NCBI GenBank assembly: GCA_014529385.2
Contig: CM043957.1
Location: 90,095,938-90,159,937, forward strand
Length of the DNA stretch: 64,000 bases
Reading direction: 5' to 3'
Origin: Adiantum capillus-veneris
Taxonomy: Eukaryota; Streptophyta; Polypodiopsida; Polypodiales; Pteridaceae
The first letter of the stretch is position 1. Every line of letters begins with the position of its first letter. Positions 63,168-64,000 of the stretch are shown here, one piece after another. The notes beneath the pieces were generated by a model. That model did no database searches. It was not told where the DNA came from and worked only from the letters and a program-made list of their open reading frames with translations. Both the position numbers and the translations under genes were made by a program.

Positions 63168-63569
63168 GTTAACAAAATTTTATGTATGTACTTAGTGTAT
63201 GCTTTGGCAATTCAAAACCTTAGTTGCCACTCCTCTTAGCCTTTGAAAATCGGCTCTTAAGTATCTACACCCACGGCTCAAAGTGGTTAATTATAGAGAG
63301 TAGAGGAGTAGGTCTAACATAGCAGAGTTGCCAAGGGCTAGCTCCTTTCGGACTTCTTATGGCTCAATAATGGTAAAGCCGTAGGCAAGTCTAAAAAGAC
63401 TCCATTATTAAGTCCAAAGCTCCCGAGGTGTGCACCATCCCCCACATAGTGGGCTTAACAAAACCGGTATTAGATCCCAGTTCCACTTACTCTATTATAA
63501 TTAACAACATCAACCATTTATAGGCTACTTAAGGACCTCTCTTCTTAAGCAAGAAAAGAGAAACCAAAT
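63168..63569 (-). other. Leader between primer site and gag of element B
   Basis: About 400 bp untranslated leader, collinear with 3028-3431 of element A (shared motifs around the gag ATG and the tcttaagcaagaaaagag side). No open frame. Confidence 0.75.
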
Positions 63570-63581
63570 GCTCTGATACCA
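63570..63581 (-). other. Primer-binding site of element B
   Basis: tggtatcagagc on the minus strand, one base inside the 5' LTR; complementary to initiator Met-tRNA, as in element A. Confidence 0.95.
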
Positions 63582-63582
63582 A

Positions 63583-64000
63583 TGTAATGGAATTTGCCTA
63601 TTCAATTTGAGAATAGCAGAATTTAATGAGAGTACTTTCAAGAAATGATTTTGTGAGCATAGCGGGTATACATAATTGAAGATAGCAACATAATCATAGC
63701 AATTAGTTAACTTGGCATAGACAATACTTTTGCAAGAGAGAGAGTTTAGAGAACATGACAACAATAGAGGACCGGATTTATGTGGAGCCGGTCCCCCCTC
63801 CAATAGGCATTTGTATTATGATTTCTCCCATAAAGAGAGACTTGTTACAATACAGTCTTTGTGTTCCTTGTGACCTAGGTGATGCCATGAAGATGGAAGG
63901 CTTCATGCACCACAAACATAACATAAACTTGAAGAAAGCTTTAACTATCCCAAGCCTCAGTCCCAAGACCTCAAACACCTTCGAAGGTGGAGAGAGCTAG
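63583..64000 (-). repeat. 5' LTR of element B (partial, window edge)
   Basis: The first 418 bp on the plus strand match 56426-56843 base for base as far as I can read. The remaining about 1180 bp and the right target duplication lie outside the window. Confidence 0.93.

Larger units (their letters stand above)
56426..64000 (-). mobile_element. Ty3/gypsy LTR retrotransposon B (young, minus strand, runs off window)
   Basis: The 3' LTR is 56426-58025 (1600 bp), the internal region 58026-63582, and the 5' LTR starts at 63583 and is cut by the window edge. The visible 418 bp of the 5' LTR appear identical to 56426-56843, so the insertion is very recent. Gag and most of pol are open. Same family as element A (LTR length, TGTCATAA tip, primer site, protein sequence). 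Three lesions are present: TAG between gag and pol, a one-base frameshift before integrase and a Cys-to-Tyr change in the integrase zinc site. Confidence 0.95.

Overview
This window is repetitive nuclear DNA from a land plant. I see no ordinary host gene in it. The evidence for a plant is the initiator-Met-tRNA primer sites of the retrotransposons, En/Spm (CACTA) transposons with TNP2-type and DUF4216/DUF4218-type proteins, a Mutator-like element with a SWIM-type C-terminus, GT-AG introns of about 100 bp and very long CA/GA microsatellites. The retrotransposons and cargo do not look like typical angiosperm sequence, so a fern, gymnosperm or other non-angiosperm is my guess. That guess is weak and rests on general impression only.

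Layout. 1-1415 is unassigned flank with one dispersed repeat. 1416-10201 is a complete but decayed Ty3/gypsy chromovirus-like element (A). 10202-13500 is unassigned. 13501-16410 is an internally deleted Ty1/copia element. 16550-21849 holds gypsy remnants of two families. 21850-26559 is a 5'-truncated CACTA element (CACTA-1). 26560-29282 is a tandem array made of gypsy RT plus a CACTA end. 29283-32275 is a decayed gypsy gag-PR-RT copy. From 32276 to 53647 there is a deep nest: a CACTA element (CACTA-2) sits in the gypsy copy, a 13.1-kb Mutator-like element (39106-52203, matching terminal inverted repeats and an 8-9 bp target duplication) sits in the second CACTA gene, and a 3.45-kb copia element (46949-50400, perfect 5-bp target duplication) sits in the Mutator-like transposase. 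53648-56425 is a gypsy / CACTA-end / gypsy patchwork. 56426-64000 is a young minus-strand gypsy element (B), same family as A, whose two LTRs look identical over the part visible here.

Most notable is the Mutator-like element. Besides a nearly continuous transposase gene on the plus strand it carries a divergent minus-strand spliced gene. The exon reading frames join through four consistent boundaries, and the product has an amino-methyltransferase pattern: a DFPYG motif (DPPY-like), then a C-terminal LELGCGTAPLL motif. That order is the one used by beta-class N4-cytosine/N6-adenine DNA methyltransferases. The two genes are separated by a recent 1.2-kb tandem duplication holding a GA microsatellite, a hairpin and the transposase 5' end. 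A transposon carrying its own DNA methyltransferase is the best candidate here for an undescribed system. This copy is inactivated by stops, frameshifts and the copia insertion.

Most coding regions are pseudogenes. Element B is the freshest mobile DNA, but it also has a stop between gag and pol, a one-base frameshift and a lost integrase zinc ligand.
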